This document shows, piece by piece, positions 18,259 through 28,400 of a stretch of 64,000 nucleotides of DNA. The notes under the pieces are model-generated. The model was not told the DNA's origin and did not search any database. It saw only the letters and a program-made list of their open reading frames with translations. Within the stretch, counting starts at the first letter, position 1. Each line of letters opens with the position of its first letter. The stretch is from Cyclobacteriaceae bacterium (GTDB taxonomy: Bacteria; Bacteroidota; Bacteroidia; Cytophagales; Cyclobacteriaceae): assembly GCA_958296015.1 (NCBI GenBank), contig CATQIH010000035.1:62001-126000 (forward strand), in the 5' to 3' direction. The position numbers and the translations under genes are program-made.

Positions 18259-19050
18259 ATGCTTAACCATTTTTATAGTAAGACATTATTAACAATGGCA
18301 TTTTTTGCTACCGCGCTAGCAGCTACACCTCTAATGGCACAGGAAATGATGAAAGAAGGCGAATATAAACCTGAGGACACAGAATTTTATGAACCGGTTC
18401 CCCCCAAAGTGAAGCCAGGTGAAAATGGCCAGGCTCCTTCTGATGCCACTGTACTATTTGATGGCAAAGATTTGTCAAAGTGGGAAAGCGTGAATGGTGG
18501 AAAAGCCACATGGGAAGTAAAAGATGGCTCTTTCGCAGTGAAGCCCAAGGGCGGCGATATTCGCACTAAGGAAGATTTTGGTGATTTTCAACTACATATT
18601 GAGTGGCGTTCGCCGCAGGAAATTAAAGGAGAAGGACAAGGCAGAGGCAACAGTGGTATATTTTTGCAAGGTCTGTATGAACTACAGGTACTCGATTCCT
18701 ATGATAGTAAAACTTATACCAACGGACAGGCAGGTAGTATGTACAAACAGTCTCCTCCGCTGGTCAATGCTATGAAGCCTACGCCCGAATGGGAAACCTA
18801 CGATGTACTTTACACAGCACCACAATTTGACGAAAAGAATGGTGCATTGCTTGAGCCAGGATACGTGACGGTGATGCAAAATGGTATTGTCGTTCAGAAC
18901 CATACCAAACTTCAGGGTACCACAGAATACATCGGCACTCCCCGTTGGGTAGCGCATGGTGACGGTCCTATCACGCTTCAGGATCATGGAAACCCTGTAA
19001 GCTTTCGGAATATCTGGATTCGTAAAATAGATGCAAACGCAAAGAAGTAA
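18259..19050 (+). CDS. DUF1080 exported protein (3-keto-disaccharide hydrolase family)
   Basis: A 263-residue exported protein. The signal peptide (residues 1-28) ends PLMAQ, with predicted mature N-terminal Gln. After an acidic Pro-rich linker comes the DUF1080 jelly roll: ATVLFDGKDLSKWESVNGG, WEVKDGSFAVKPKGGDIRTK, DFQLHIEWRSPQE, GRGNSGIFLQGLYELQVLDS, PEWETYDVLYTAPQF and ITLQDHGNPVSFRNIWIR. These are family signatures. Unlike the copy at 12511 it has no lipobox, so it should be soluble in the periplasm. It is divergent from the Gfo/Idh/MocA gene across a 206-base AT-rich spacer, an arrangement that would let one regulator control both. Confidence 0.87.
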   Translation: MLNHFYSKTLLTMAFFATALAATPLMAQEMMKEGEYKPEDTEFYEPVPPKVKPGENGQAPSDATVLFDGKDLSKWESVNGGKATWEVKDGSFAVKPKGGDIRTKEDFGDFQLHIEWRSPQEIKGEGQGRGNSGIFLQGLYELQVLDSYDSKTYTNGQAGSMYKQSPPLVNAMKPTPEWETYDVLYTAPQFDEKNGALLEPGYVTVMQNGIVVQNHTKLQGTTEYIGTPRWVAHGDGPITLQDHGNPVSFRNIWIRKIDANAKK

Positions 19051-19075
19051 TATCCTTGTATTTGTTGCTATAAAG

Positions 19076-19105
19076 TAAGGCTGCTTTAGGCAGCCTTATT
19101 CGCTT
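19076..19105 (+). terminator. Probable weak terminator after DUF1080 gene
   Basis: A perfect 9-bp stem (TAAGGCTGC, 19076-19084, with GCAGCCTTA, 19090-19098) and a 5-base loop follow the stop by 26 bases. The T-tract after it is poor, so termination may be partial. Confidence 0.55.
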
Positions 19106-19118
19106 ATATCTCTATAGC

Positions 19119-19496
19119 ATGAAAATAATCAATATTGTTCTTACGATCATTTTCGTTCTTTTTGCGATTTTTCAGTTCAACGATCCGGACGCGCTGATGT
19201 GGATATTGCTGTATTTTTATGTAGCTGTGATGTCGGCTCTGGCTATTTTCAAACGTTATAGTCTTCTGCTGCTTATTGCAGGTATGGCTATTTTTGCTTT
19301 GTACTTTCTGTATTTATCGCCTAGTATCATAGCGTGGGCTGGCAGCGGAGAAAACCTGATGAACAAGATGAGTGACGCTCAGCCGTTTATAGAGCAAACC
19401 CGAGAAGCCGGTGGATTGCTGCTGGGATTACTTACACTTGTTTTTCACCTGATTGTAAGAAACAGGTATGTTAAAGCTTATCAATCTCCCCAATGA
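19119..19496 (+). CDS. TMEM220-like small membrane protein
   Basis: A 125-residue protein with four hydrophobic segments. The first ends in FQFNDPDALMWILLYF, and the N-D-P-D...W pattern is the mark of the transmembrane family 220. Family members occur across Bacteroidota and in animals, and their function is not known. The stop codon overlaps the start of the downstream carotenoid desaturase gene (ATGA, 19493-19496), implying translational coupling and perhaps a shared membrane process. I see no catalytic residues. Confidence 0.75.
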   Translation: MKIINIVLTIIFVLFAIFQFNDPDALMWILLYFYVAVMSALAIFKRYSLLLLIAGMAIFALYFLYLSPSIIAWAGSGENLMNKMSDAQPFIEQTREAGGLLLGLLTLVFHLIVRNRYVKAYQSPQ

Positions 19497-20956
19497 CTAA
19501 CGGCAAGGCAGGTATTATTGGCGCGGGCATTGCAGGTATCGCAGCGGCTATTCGTTTGGCAAACAAAGGGTACGAGGTAGAGGTATTTGAGGCCAACACC
19601 TATCCGGGCGGAAAGCTTAGCCAAATAGACATGGGCGGGTATCGTTTCGACGCGGGTCCCTCTCTTTTCACATTGCCGGAGCTGGTAGAGGAACTTTTCC
19701 TGCTCTCAGGAGAAAAGCCCGAAGATCACTTTAAGTACATACGTCTGTCGGTGATCTGCAAGTATTTTTATGAAGACGGTACCATCATTCATGCATTTGC
19801 GGAGCGTGATCAACTCATTGATGAGATTCATGCCAAAACACAGGAAAGCAAAGAAGCCATCAGCCAGGCCCTGAACCGGAGTGCGCACCTTTACGAGACC
19901 TTGTCTGACCTGTTTATGCAAAATTCTCTGCACAAGTGGCGTACGTATGTCAACCCAAAGGCATTCAAAGCATACCGGAGCATTCACCGGCTGGATTTTT
20001 TCCGGTCGATGCATCAGGCCAACCAGCAGTTGTTCAAAGATGAACGTGTGGTACAGCTGTTTGACCGCTATGCCACATACAATGGTTCTGACCCATATCA
20101 GACACCTGCTACCATGAATATTATTCCGCATCTTGAGTTCAATACAGGGGCATTTTTTCCAAAAGAAGGGATGCATGACATTACTATGAGTCTGTTTGAG
20201 CTGGCAAAGAGGCTAGGTGTTATTTTTCATTTTCAATCGCCTATCAGTAAGATTCTTGTTCATAAAAAGCAGGCATTGGGTCTGTTGGTGGATAACATAG
20301 AGAAGCACTACGATGTAGTCGTGAGCAACATGGATGTTGTAAACACGTATAAAAAGCTGCTGAAAGAACAGCCACAGCCTAAAAAGTTATTGAACCAACC
20401 AAAATCCAGTTCTGCCCTTATTTTTTACTGGGGAATTGAGAAGCAGTTTCCGATATTGGATCTGCACAATATATTTTTCAGTAAAGACTATAAACAGGAG
20501 TTCGATTGCATCTTCAACAAGCAAAAGGTATCAGATGATCCCACAGTTTACATCAATATTTCTTCCAAATATAAACCTGACGATGCACCTGCCGGATGCG
20601 AGAACTGGTTTACCATGATCAATGTACCTAATAACAGCGGACAGGACTGGGATAGCCTGATCGAAAAGTGCAGAGCTAGTATTATTACGAAACTGAGCCG
20701 CATTTTGCAGGAAGATATCAGTAAGCTTATTGTTTGCGAAGCCATCTTAGACCCTGTTACTATCGAGCAAAAGACATCTTCTTCTATGGGAGCATTGTAT
20801 GGCAACAGCTCCAATAATAAGTATGCCGCATTTCTGCGGCACGCTAATTTCAGTAAAAGCATTCGTAATCTTTACTTTTGCGGAGGCAGTGTGCATCCCG
20901 GTGGTGGTATTCCCCTGAGCCTGTTATCTGCTAAGATAATGAGCAATCAGCTCTGA
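19493..20956 (+). CDS. Carotenoid desaturase (CrtI/CrtD family)
   Basis: A 487-residue FAD-dependent oxidoreductase of the phytoene desaturase family. The dinucleotide-binding start is IGAGIAGIAAAIRLANKGYEVEVFEANTYPGGKL, then FDAGPSLFTLP; the C-terminal FAD motif is LYFCGGSVHPGGGIPLSLLSAK. Such enzymes insert double bonds into phytoene or hydroxylated carotenoids. In this lineage CrtI and CrtD are both possible, and I cannot separate them by eye. No phytoene synthase or other crt gene is in the window, so the gene is away from any carotenoid cluster; it overlaps the TMEM220-like gene by four bases. A saturase-type reaction is a less likely alternative. Confidence 0.82.
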   Translation: MTNGKAGIIGAGIAGIAAAIRLANKGYEVEVFEANTYPGGKLSQIDMGGYRFDAGPSLFTLPELVEELFLLSGEKPEDHFKYIRLSVICKYFYEDGTIIHAFAERDQLIDEIHAKTQESKEAISQALNRSAHLYETLSDLFMQNSLHKWRTYVNPKAFKAYRSIHRLDFFRSMHQANQQLFKDERVVQLFDRYATYNGSDPYQTPATMNIIPHLEFNTGAFFPKEGMHDITMSLFELAKRLGVIFHFQSPISKILVHKKQALGLLVDNIEKHYDVVVSNMDVVNTYKKLLKEQPQPKKLLNQPKSSSALIFYWGIEKQFPILDLHNIFFSKDYKQEFDCIFNKQKVSDDPTVYINISSKYKPDDAPAGCENWFTMINVPNNSGQDWDSLIEKCRASIITKLSRILQEDISKLIVCEAILDPVTIEQKTSSSMGALYGNSSNNKYAAFLRHANFSKSIRNLYFCGGSVHPGGGIPLSLLSAKIMSNQL

Positions 20957-20980
20957 TTTCAGCGTAAAACGTCACGTCAA

Positions 20981-22492
20981 TTAAAGAGAAGCTTCCAGAG
21001 CAACGGCAGGCTCAGGAGTATCCAAAAGCTGCTTATAGCTGTTGTATCGCCTCAGAATCTGTTCTACATAATTAACCGGCTCACTGCCACGGCAGTATCC
21101 TGAGCTTACCACAGGATCGTTGTAATACTCGGGCCTGGATTTCATTTCCAGAAAATATTCTACGTTGTTGTCCCATTTGTTAGGGTTTTTGCCGTATTTC
21201 TGTGCCAGCCTACGAGCATCCAATACATGGCCCTGACCGGCATTATAGGAAGCCAGCACAAACTTCATACGCTCTTCACTATCAGAAATATATTTGGTCC
21301 ACATACGGTCCAGCCAGTTCAGATAAGCTGTGCCCGCCCTGATACTCTGCTGTGGGTCGGTCATATTAGAGATGCCATATAGCGCGCCGGTTTCAGGTAG
21401 CAACTGCATCAGGCCAACAGCTCCGGCCCATGATTCTGCCCTGGTATCAAACTGAGATTCTTGATAGATCTGGGATGCCAGCAGGCGCCAGTCCCAGCCC
21501 ATGCTATCAGCTACTTGTTTGATCATATCATCGTAAGGAGATACATTATTGCTGGCCAGCGACGAATAGTCACTATGGATGCGTTTGAGCGTAGCTTTGG
21601 GGCTTTTAAAATACTTGCTGTAGAGTACATAATAATCAGTCTGCTTTTTCATACTATGTATCCATTTGTTTACAGATTCCAGCAGTTGCGGAGAGTTTTT
21701 GCGCGTAGCCCAGGCAATCTTCTGTGGAAAGCTAATCGCTGTTTTGACATCCAGGATAGGATAACAAGTAGCATTCACAAGGGCCACATCTTCATCTGCT
21801 ACTGTGTAATCAATAGTTCCGTCTGCTACCTGTCTGATCATTGCCTCGGTGTCTAACCCTTCGTTATGTTCTTTGATTTTTATCTTCCCTCCTATTTCTT
21901 CTTGCAAGTTGCTTAGTCGTGAGGCAAAAGCCGTGTTCTGCTGTACATGAATTTCTTTTCCTTCCAGATCAAGGGGTTTTCTGATCAGTACATTTTCAAT
22001 TTCATGGTGCTTCATACTCCGCCAATTGGCAGGCTTGCGCTGCACCAGTACCTGCCTTACTTCATTGTGGTGTTCTGTAAAGGCCACATAGTCTTGCTTG
22101 GATGTGGTGACGGCCATATTGGAGGCTATCATATCTCCTTTTCCTTCATTCAATAGTGTAATAGCTTCATTGACATTGCTGGCAAGCACGATATCTAGCT
22201 TCAGCCCCAGCGCATCAGCCATTCGGGTAAGTAGTTCATACTCATAGCCCATAGGCTGACCACGGTAAATAAAGTAACCGGTAGAGCTATTGTTAAGAAT
22301 AGCAGTGATACGTCCCCTTTCACGAATCTGATCTAGATCAAAGGCAACAGGCTCTGTTTCAGGCAACGTATAGATGGGTGTCTTCGCTGTTGAATAGTCT
22401 TTCTTTGTACAGGAGAATAATATAAGAGATGTAGCAAAAAACGAGATGCAAAGAAAACGCCAATTTTTTATATGTATGTTAGTAGTTTTCAC
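20981..22492 (-). CDS. mltF: MltF-type membrane-bound lytic transglycosylase
   Basis: A 503-residue lipoprotein (lipobox LILFSC, about residue 28). Residues about 55-300 form a periplasmic solute-binding-like domain (ERGRITAILNNSSTGYFIYRG, LLTRMADALGLKLDIVLASN, GKGDMIASNMAVTT). Residues about 325-480 form the SLT transglycosylase domain with the catalytic Glu in IYQESQFDTRAESWAGAVGLMQ, then VLASYNAGQGHVLDARRLA and YCRGSEPVNYVEQILRRYN. This order is that of MltF, which cleaves peptidoglycan with formation of 1,6-anhydro-MurNAc and is regulated by its sensor-like domain. It is convergent with the carotenoid desaturase, 24 bases apart. A 375-base AT-rich gene-free region lies upstream. Confidence 0.9.
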   Translation of the reverse strand: MKTTNIHIKNWRFLCISFFATSLILFSCTKKDYSTAKTPIYTLPETEPVAFDLDQIRERGRITAILNNSSTGYFIYRGQPMGYEYELLTRMADALGLKLDIVLASNVNEAITLLNEGKGDMIASNMAVTTSKQDYVAFTEHHNEVRQVLVQRKPANWRSMKHHEIENVLIRKPLDLEGKEIHVQQNTAFASRLSNLQEEIGGKIKIKEHNEGLDTEAMIRQVADGTIDYTVADEDVALVNATCYPILDVKTAISFPQKIAWATRKNSPQLLESVNKWIHSMKKQTDYYVLYSKYFKSPKATLKRIHSDYSSLASNNVSPYDDMIKQVADSMGWDWRLLASQIYQESQFDTRAESWAGAVGLMQLLPETGALYGISNMTDPQQSIRAGTAYLNWLDRMWTKYISDSEERMKFVLASYNAGQGHVLDARRLAQKYGKNPNKWDNNVEYFLEMKSRPEYYNDPVVSSGYCRGSEPVNYVEQILRRYNSYKQLLDTPEPAVALEASL

Positions 22493-22867
22493 TATTATTT
22501 ATATAAAGTTAAACATATTACAATGTAATAAGCCACTAAAATTACCAGTTATCTTATACTGACTAAGAAACACTTGCAAGAATAAAATGTTTTTCTTGAT
22601 AATATTCTCAAAAATCGGATCAGCATTAGGTATTTACGGTCATTAGTGCAATAAGTTATTAATAAAATTTAGGATATCACGCTTTTTACAAATTTTAAAT
22701 GCAAAATGTCCATAAATCTCACATAAGCAAGTTTCTCACTCACATTAGTAAAATTATACATAATATCTTAAAAATACAAATAAATATTTATAGCGTGCTA
22801 ATGACTAAATAGTGAACTGCGATCATAATAGCAAAAAAGACCAACCTGATCATCGCTTCATAATACT
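22493..22867. other. Gene-free AT-rich spacer
   Basis: A 375-base AT-rich spacer between the starts of the mltF gene and the end of trmD. I see no ORF, tRNA or strong hairpin. The region next to 22492 presumably carries the mltF promoter. Confidence 0.6.
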
Positions 22868-23542
22868 TCACTCCAGCAGTTCGGGCCTTCTTTGCTGTGT
22901 ACGGAGCAGTGACTGTTCGTGTCTCCAGGTATCAATATTAGCTTCATGACCAGATAGCAACACATCGGGCACTTTAAAGCCCTGAAAATCTGCTGGCCGG
23001 GTATACACCGGAGGAGCAATCAGATCGTCTTGAAAAGAGTCGGAAAGCGCAGAAGTTTCGTCAGAGAGCACACCAGGCAGCAGGCGAATGACAGTATCGG
23101 CCAACACAGCGGCTGCCAGCTCTCCACCCGACAGTACATAATTGCCGATGCTGATTTCTCTGGTCACAAAATGCTCGCGCACTCTTTCATCTATGCCTTT
23201 ATAATGACCACAAAGGATGATCATATTTTTCAGCAGCGACAGGCCATTCGCCAGATTTTGGTTGAGCAACGTGCCATCAGGACTCATATAAATTACCTCG
23301 TCGTACTGTCGGTGGCTTTTCAGATGCTCAATACACCGGGCAATAGGTTCTATCATCAGCACCATACCGGCTCCGCCCCCATAAGCATAGTCGTCTACCT
23401 GGCGGTGCTTTTTGGTGGCATAATCACGCAAATCGTGAATATGTACTTTCACCAGGTCTTTATCCTGTGCCCTTTTCAGAATGGAATGAGAAAATGGGCT
23501 TTCGATCAAAGAGGGTAAACAAGTGATGATATCTATCTGCAT
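22868..23542 (-). CDS. trmD: tRNA (guanine-N1)-methyltransferase TrmD
   Basis: A 224-residue SPOUT methyltransferase that makes m1G37 in tRNAs reading CNN codons, an essential frame-keeping modification. Motifs: [69 protein letters not shown] (the trefoil-knot SAM site), and [20 protein letters not shown] near the end. I place the start at the ATG 23540-23542; the frame is open 25 codons further but that extension lacks conservation and approaches the tpiA promoter. It is divergent from tpiA, and no rimM or rplS partner is seen here. Confidence 0.95.
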   Translation of the reverse strand: MQIDIITCLPSLIESPFSHSILKRAQDKDLVKVHIHDLRDYATKKHRQVDDYAYGGGAGMVLMIEPIARCIEHLKSHRQYDEVIYMSPDGTLLNQNLANGLSLLKNMIILCGHYKGIDERVREHFVTREISIGNYVLSGGELAAAVLADTVIRLLPGVLSDETSALSDSFQDDLIAPPVYTRPADFQGFKVPDVLLSGHEANIDTWRHEQSLLRTQQRRPELLE

Positions 23543-23634
23543 GGTAGGGCTGGTTTGGGAAGTGCTAAATTTACGAAGGAATGGTTGGGTTGCAAAAAGG
23601 AGGCACAAATCCAACAACTAAGACCCGTATGCTT

Positions 23635-23642
23635 TACCTTTG
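23635..23642 (+). promoter_or_regulatory. Candidate -7 box before tpiA
   Basis: TACCTTTG matches the Bacteroidota -7 box TAnnTTTG, 38 bases before the tpiA ATG. I see no good -33 element at the usual spacing, so the call is tentative. Confidence 0.38.
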
Positions 23643-23680
23643 CAACGAGTCAACAAATTTAATCAAACATACAGCGAATT

Positions 23681-24454
23681 ATGAGACAAAAAATTGTAGC
23701 AGGCAACTGGAAAATGAATAAGAATATGGAAGATGGACAGGCACTGACCTCAGAAATAGTCAATATGGTAGGAGACGAACTCAGAGATGATGTGAAGATC
23801 GTGCTTTGCCCTCCTTTCGTATACCTTACTGCCTTAAAAGGCATAGTGAAGGAGAATAAGCACATCAGCCTGGGAGCGCAAAATTGCAATGAGCATGCAT
23901 CAGGCGCGTACACTGGTGAAATTGCAGCACCCATGCTCACCGCTATTGGTGTACAATATGTGATACTGGGCCACAGCGAAAGACGGGAACTATTTGGAGA
24001 AAGCAATGAGTTGCTGGCTAAAAAGATCAACATAGCTTTGGAACACAGCCTTACACCCATCTTTTGCTGTGGCGAACCTTTGCAGATCAGGGAACAAAAC
24101 ACCCAGGAAGATTATGTAGGAAAGCAGATTCAGGCAGGCCTGTTTCACCTGTCGCCGGAGGCCTTCTCAAAGATCGTTGTTGCCTACGAACCTATCTGGG
24201 CAATTGGTACAGGCAAGACAGCCTCTACAGACCAGGCGCAGGAAATGCACGCGACCATTCGCAAGCAAATTACTGAAAAATATGGCGAAGATATTGCCAA
24301 CAATACTGCTATTCTCTATGGTGGCAGTGTAAAACCCGACAATGCAGAAGAACTGTTTTCGTGCATGGATGTGGATGGTGGCCTGGTAGGTGGTGCCTCA
24401 TTGAAATCTCGTGATTTTGTAGACATCGCCAAGGCCTTCCAAAGTTCCAGGTAA
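23681..24454 (+). CDS. tpiA: Triosephosphate isomerase
   Basis: A 257-residue glycolytic TIM-barrel enzyme interconverting dihydroxyacetone phosphate and glyceraldehyde 3-phosphate. The catalytic elements are complete: substrate Lys in VAGNWKMN, the His of ILGHSERRELFGE, the catalytic Glu and hinge loop in VAYEPIWAIGTGKTAS, and the phosphate-binding YGGSVKPDNAEELF and GGLVGGASL. Length and order are standard. The stop is followed with no gap by the prmA start at 24455, so the two are cotranscribed. Confidence 0.98.
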   Translation: MRQKIVAGNWKMNKNMEDGQALTSEIVNMVGDELRDDVKIVLCPPFVYLTALKGIVKENKHISLGAQNCNEHASGAYTGEIAAPMLTAIGVQYVILGHSERRELFGESNELLAKKINIALEHSLTPIFCCGEPLQIREQNTQEDYVGKQIQAGLFHLSPEAFSKIVVAYEPIWAIGTGKTASTDQAQEMHATIRKQITEKYGEDIANNTAILYGGSVKPDNAEELFSCMDVDGGLVGGASLKSRDFVDIAKAFQSSR

Positions 24455-25288
24455 ATGGCAAAAAAATATATCACCGTCGCTATCACATGTCCTGCCGGTA
24501 GTAGCGACATCCTGATTGCGGCACTGTCAGGCGAAGGATATGATTCTTTCTGGGAAAACGACGAAGGCTTTGAAGCTTATATGGCAGAAGATCAATTTGA
24601 TGAAAACATACTGAAGCGTACGATCAGCCAATACAAAGGAGAAGCAGAGGTAAGCTATACCTTACAGAAGCTGGAGGAAAAGAACTGGAATGTGGAGTGG
24701 GAAACGCATTTTGAGCCTATCGTGGTAGAAGATGCCTGCCTAGTGCGGGCAGATTTTCACCAGATAGATAAAACTTATCCATATGAGATTATCATCAACC
24801 CTAAAATGTCGTTCGGGACAGGCCACCATGCTACCACCTACCTGATGCTGCAATGGCAACTGGAGATAGACCAACAGGACAAACGTGTGCTCGATGCCGG
24901 ATGTGGCACGGGTATTTTATCGGTGATGGCTGCTAAAAGAGGCGCAGACTCCATTCTTGCCTTTGATAATAACGAATGGTCTATCGATAACAGCCGCGAA
25001 AACTTTGAACTGAATCAGTGCACTAACATTGTGTTCTTTCTAGGTACGATCAGTGATGTGGAAAGTACAGCCACGTTTGATATTATGCTGGCCAACATCA
25101 ACCGCAATGTGCTGCTGGAAGAGATGCACCTGTATGCAAATCATGTTAAAAAAGGCGGACTGCTGCTGCTCAGCGGCTTTTATAAACACGACGCGGCTCT
25201 GATCCGGCAGGAGGCCGAAAAGCAGCATTTTATGTTTGAAGGCAAAAAAGAAAGAGACGACTGGGTAGCCATGCTGTTTCACAAGTAG
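24455..25288 (+). CDS. prmA: Ribosomal protein L11 methyltransferase PrmA
   Basis: A 277-residue SAM-dependent methyltransferase that trimethylates ribosomal protein L11. An N-terminal substrate-recognition domain (NVEWETHFEPIVVEDACLVRA) precedes the catalytic part with MSFGTGHHATTYLML, the SAM motif VLDAGCGTGILSVMAAKRGA and the NPPY-equivalent DIMLANINRNVLLEEM, ending GGLLLLSGFYKHDA. It starts immediately after the tpiA stop. A perfect hairpin with T-run ends the transcript 61 bases later. Confidence 0.94.
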   Translation: MAKKYITVAITCPAGSSDILIAALSGEGYDSFWENDEGFEAYMAEDQFDENILKRTISQYKGEAEVSYTLQKLEEKNWNVEWETHFEPIVVEDACLVRADFHQIDKTYPYEIIINPKMSFGTGHHATTYLMLQWQLEIDQQDKRVLDAGCGTGILSVMAAKRGADSILAFDNNEWSIDNSRENFELNQCTNIVFFLGTISDVESTATFDIMLANINRNVLLEEMHLYANHVKKGGLLLLSGFYKHDAALIRQEAEKQHFMFEGKKERDDWVAMLFHK

Positions 25289-25349
25289 CATCCCGAAAGT
25301 TGTAATAGCTCCAATTATCTGCCACAGCAGCCAAAATCTTACAGATGCG

Positions 25350-25384
25350 ATATATCCTGACTACCACATCAGGATATATTTTTG
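25350..25384 (+). terminator. Rho-independent terminator after prmA
   Basis: A perfect 11-bp stem (ATATATCCTGA, 25350-25360, with TCAGGATATAT, 25369-25379), an 8-base loop and a T-tract. The sequence TATTTTTG at its 3' edge (25377-25384) also matches a -7 box and might serve the next gene. Confidence 0.85.
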
Positions 25385-25439
25385 TTTATAGATAAATTTT
25401 TCGCGCCAAAAAGCGTTATGCAGTAAACAGGTAAGTGGT

Positions 25440-28400
25440 ATGGCTATTACTCAAAGAACAGTTTATATAGTATTGATTTTCATTACGTTGAGTCATATCT
25501 CCATGGCCCAGCACTATCAACTTTCCGATAGTATCAAGGCATATGGTGATGCAGTGAGCAACATGCTGCAAAAGACCAACGACAGCACCTACGCCAAGGC
25601 GGGCAGGCAGTTTGCCGGTATCTGGTATGGCACCTCTTTCTCAAAAGCGCAGCAGGATACACTGATGGCAGCCTCTGCGGTGATGCAAAAGAAGAACTAT
25701 AATACAGTACCTTACCTGGCAGATTATTACGAAACGCTCGTCTATGCCGTAGATTCAGCAAAGCTTTCGCAGAAGCAAATGACCGATCTGCTGGGTATGT
25801 TGCTCAAAACCGTACAGCACTACGACAGAAGACAATACGGAAACGCGATTGGCACGCTCAAGCAGTTTCTAAAATATCAGGCACTTTACTATGCGAATTA
25901 CAATAAGGTATATGTAGACAGCAAAGACTTTTCCTTTTCGTTCGTAGATCCTCCAAAAGACGTAATTGAAGCAGCACCAGCAGAAGAATCAGCGCAAAGT
26001 CAGGAAGATGTGTGGGGTGACCCCGACCAGCAATCTACTGACCAGACGACTGCCTGGGATGCCCTGCCAGAAGACGAAGATTGGAACAGCGGCTGGGGCG
26101 ATACCACAGCAACCGAAACTCCGGAAGAAAAAGCAGAAGAAAAGAAAATACTAGAATACATCGTGGAAGACCCAGAGCAGCCTGTATTGGAAGGTCCGCT
26201 ACTTCATTTCAACAAGGCCAACCTGGCGTTCATTACTCCTTTTGATTCGGCTAGCCTGGTCAATACCAAAGGTGATTTGATTCTGACAACCTACGCTTTT
26301 GTAGGAGAAGAAGGGAAATTTAACTGGCAGATGGCCGGGCTTAGTGCCGATTCTGTCTTTTATACATTGAATAAATATAATTTCGATATCAGAACACCCA
26401 AACTCAGTGCTGAAAACGGGCTGATGACTTACAAGGGTAAGATTGATAAGCCTGTAAAAGGTATGTTTCAGTTTGCCAGCCAGCGACATGCAAGCCTCAA
26501 AGATGTGCATTATCCCAGGTTTAAGTCTTATGATAACAATATCAAGGTACATATCTTCAATAGCAGCGCAGCCAATCCTAATACTGTGGCTTACCTGGGT
26601 GGATTTTCCCTCGAAGGCAGGCAGATCAGCAGTTCTTCGCTGCTGGAAGACAATGCCACTGTTGAGGTGAAAGACCAGAAACACAAGAAATTCAAGGCTG
26701 TTTCCGGCAGGTTCAATATTGGCGACTCACTCATTACCAGCAAGCAGGCTTCTATTACTATCTACCAACGGGGTGATTCTATCTATCATCCGGCAGTAGA
26801 ATTGAAGTATATACTGGATTCAGCAAGGCTTACGGTATTATTAGGGGATGGTGCCCTCAAAAACACGCCTTTTACAGCTTCATATGTCAACATGGATATT
26901 ACAGCGGACGTAATGCGCTGGGATCTAAGGACAGACAGTATCAACATTGCTACGCTGGCTGCACGCGACAAGGTGCCGGTAGTGTTTGAGTCTCATGATT
27001 ATTTCAATGAAAGTTCTTTTGATAATCTGGCCAAGATGTACAATTTCCATCCATTGATCATGGCCGTAGGATATGCCAGAAAAAACAATACATCCACTTT
27101 CTATGCAGATGATCTGGCAAAAAGTAACGGCCAGAATGAGAAGGTAGTGAGAACAGCTATGCAAGACCTGATGGGCCGTGGCTTTGTAGACTATGATAGC
27201 CAGACCGGGCAGGTGACGCTCAGGCGAAGAGCTTATCTGTATGTGCTTTCCAAAGCAAAGCGTGTGGACCATGATGATATCATGCTTCCTTCTATAGAAG
27301 CCAAACTACCCAATGCTACACTCAGGCTTAGCGACAAAGAAATCACACTGCGTGGCATCGATAGATTCTATATCAGCAATACCCTCAACGTATATATCAA
27401 GCCTAAAGACAAAGAAGTCATACTGTTGGGCAACCGTAACTTTAAGTTTGATGGAACCTTGTATTCGGGTAACCTTGAGTTTGTAGGGAAGAACTTTACC
27501 TTCAATTATGACAGTTTCCTGGTCAACCTGCCTATTATTGATTCTATTAGCTTTTATATAGCGGATGAAAAAGGCAATCGGAAAAAAGTAGATAATACCC
27601 TGCAAAGTGCTGAAGCCGAAGAAAATGCTGATGTCGCCTCTGTGAGTGTCAAGAAAACATCCGGTACTCTGTATATCAATATGCCAGATAACAAATCTGC
27701 TCGACAGATTATACCGCAGTATCCCAAATTCAATGCAACAGATGGTGCTATTGTGTATTTTAATGGCAAGAATGTGCTGGATGGAGCCTATGATAAATCA
27801 ACGTATTTTGCTATTCCTCCATTTGCTATGGATAGCCTTAATAACATTGACAACTCGGTTATTAGTTTTAAAGGAACCTTATACAGCGACATTCTTCCTC
27901 CAATAGACGAAACCCTAAGAATTATGCCTGATAACTCTATGGGTTTTGAGCATAAAATACCGGAAGCCGGATATGCCTTATACAATGGTACGGCTACACT
28001 CAGCAACCAACTGCGGCTGGATGCTAACGGCCTGCGGGCAAACGGTACTATCCACCACCTGACATCCACCTTGTCGTCGCAGGACTTTATTTTGTATCCT
28101 GATTCTGTCATAGCCAAAGGAGACTTGTTTGATATGCAGGCGGGAGCATTAGCGCAGACGAGTTTTCCACAGGCACATACAGAAAACTATGACATCAGGT
28201 GGATGCCCCAACTGGATAGTATGTACCTGACCAACAAAAAAGACAAACCGTTTCAGCTATACGATCAGGCAGTTTCTCTGGATGGTGAACTGGTGCTGAC
28301 CAGCAAAGGTCTGCTGGGTGGGGGCAAGCTTCTGGCACAGGGTTCTGAAGCTATTTCCAAAGATATGTCTTTCAAGCAATACCAATACGCTGCCCGCCAT

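Noticed and set aside
22493-22867. RNA gene in the spacer upstream of the mltF gene
   Set aside because: No cloverleaf, T-loop consensus or strong stem was seen in this AT-rich stretch.
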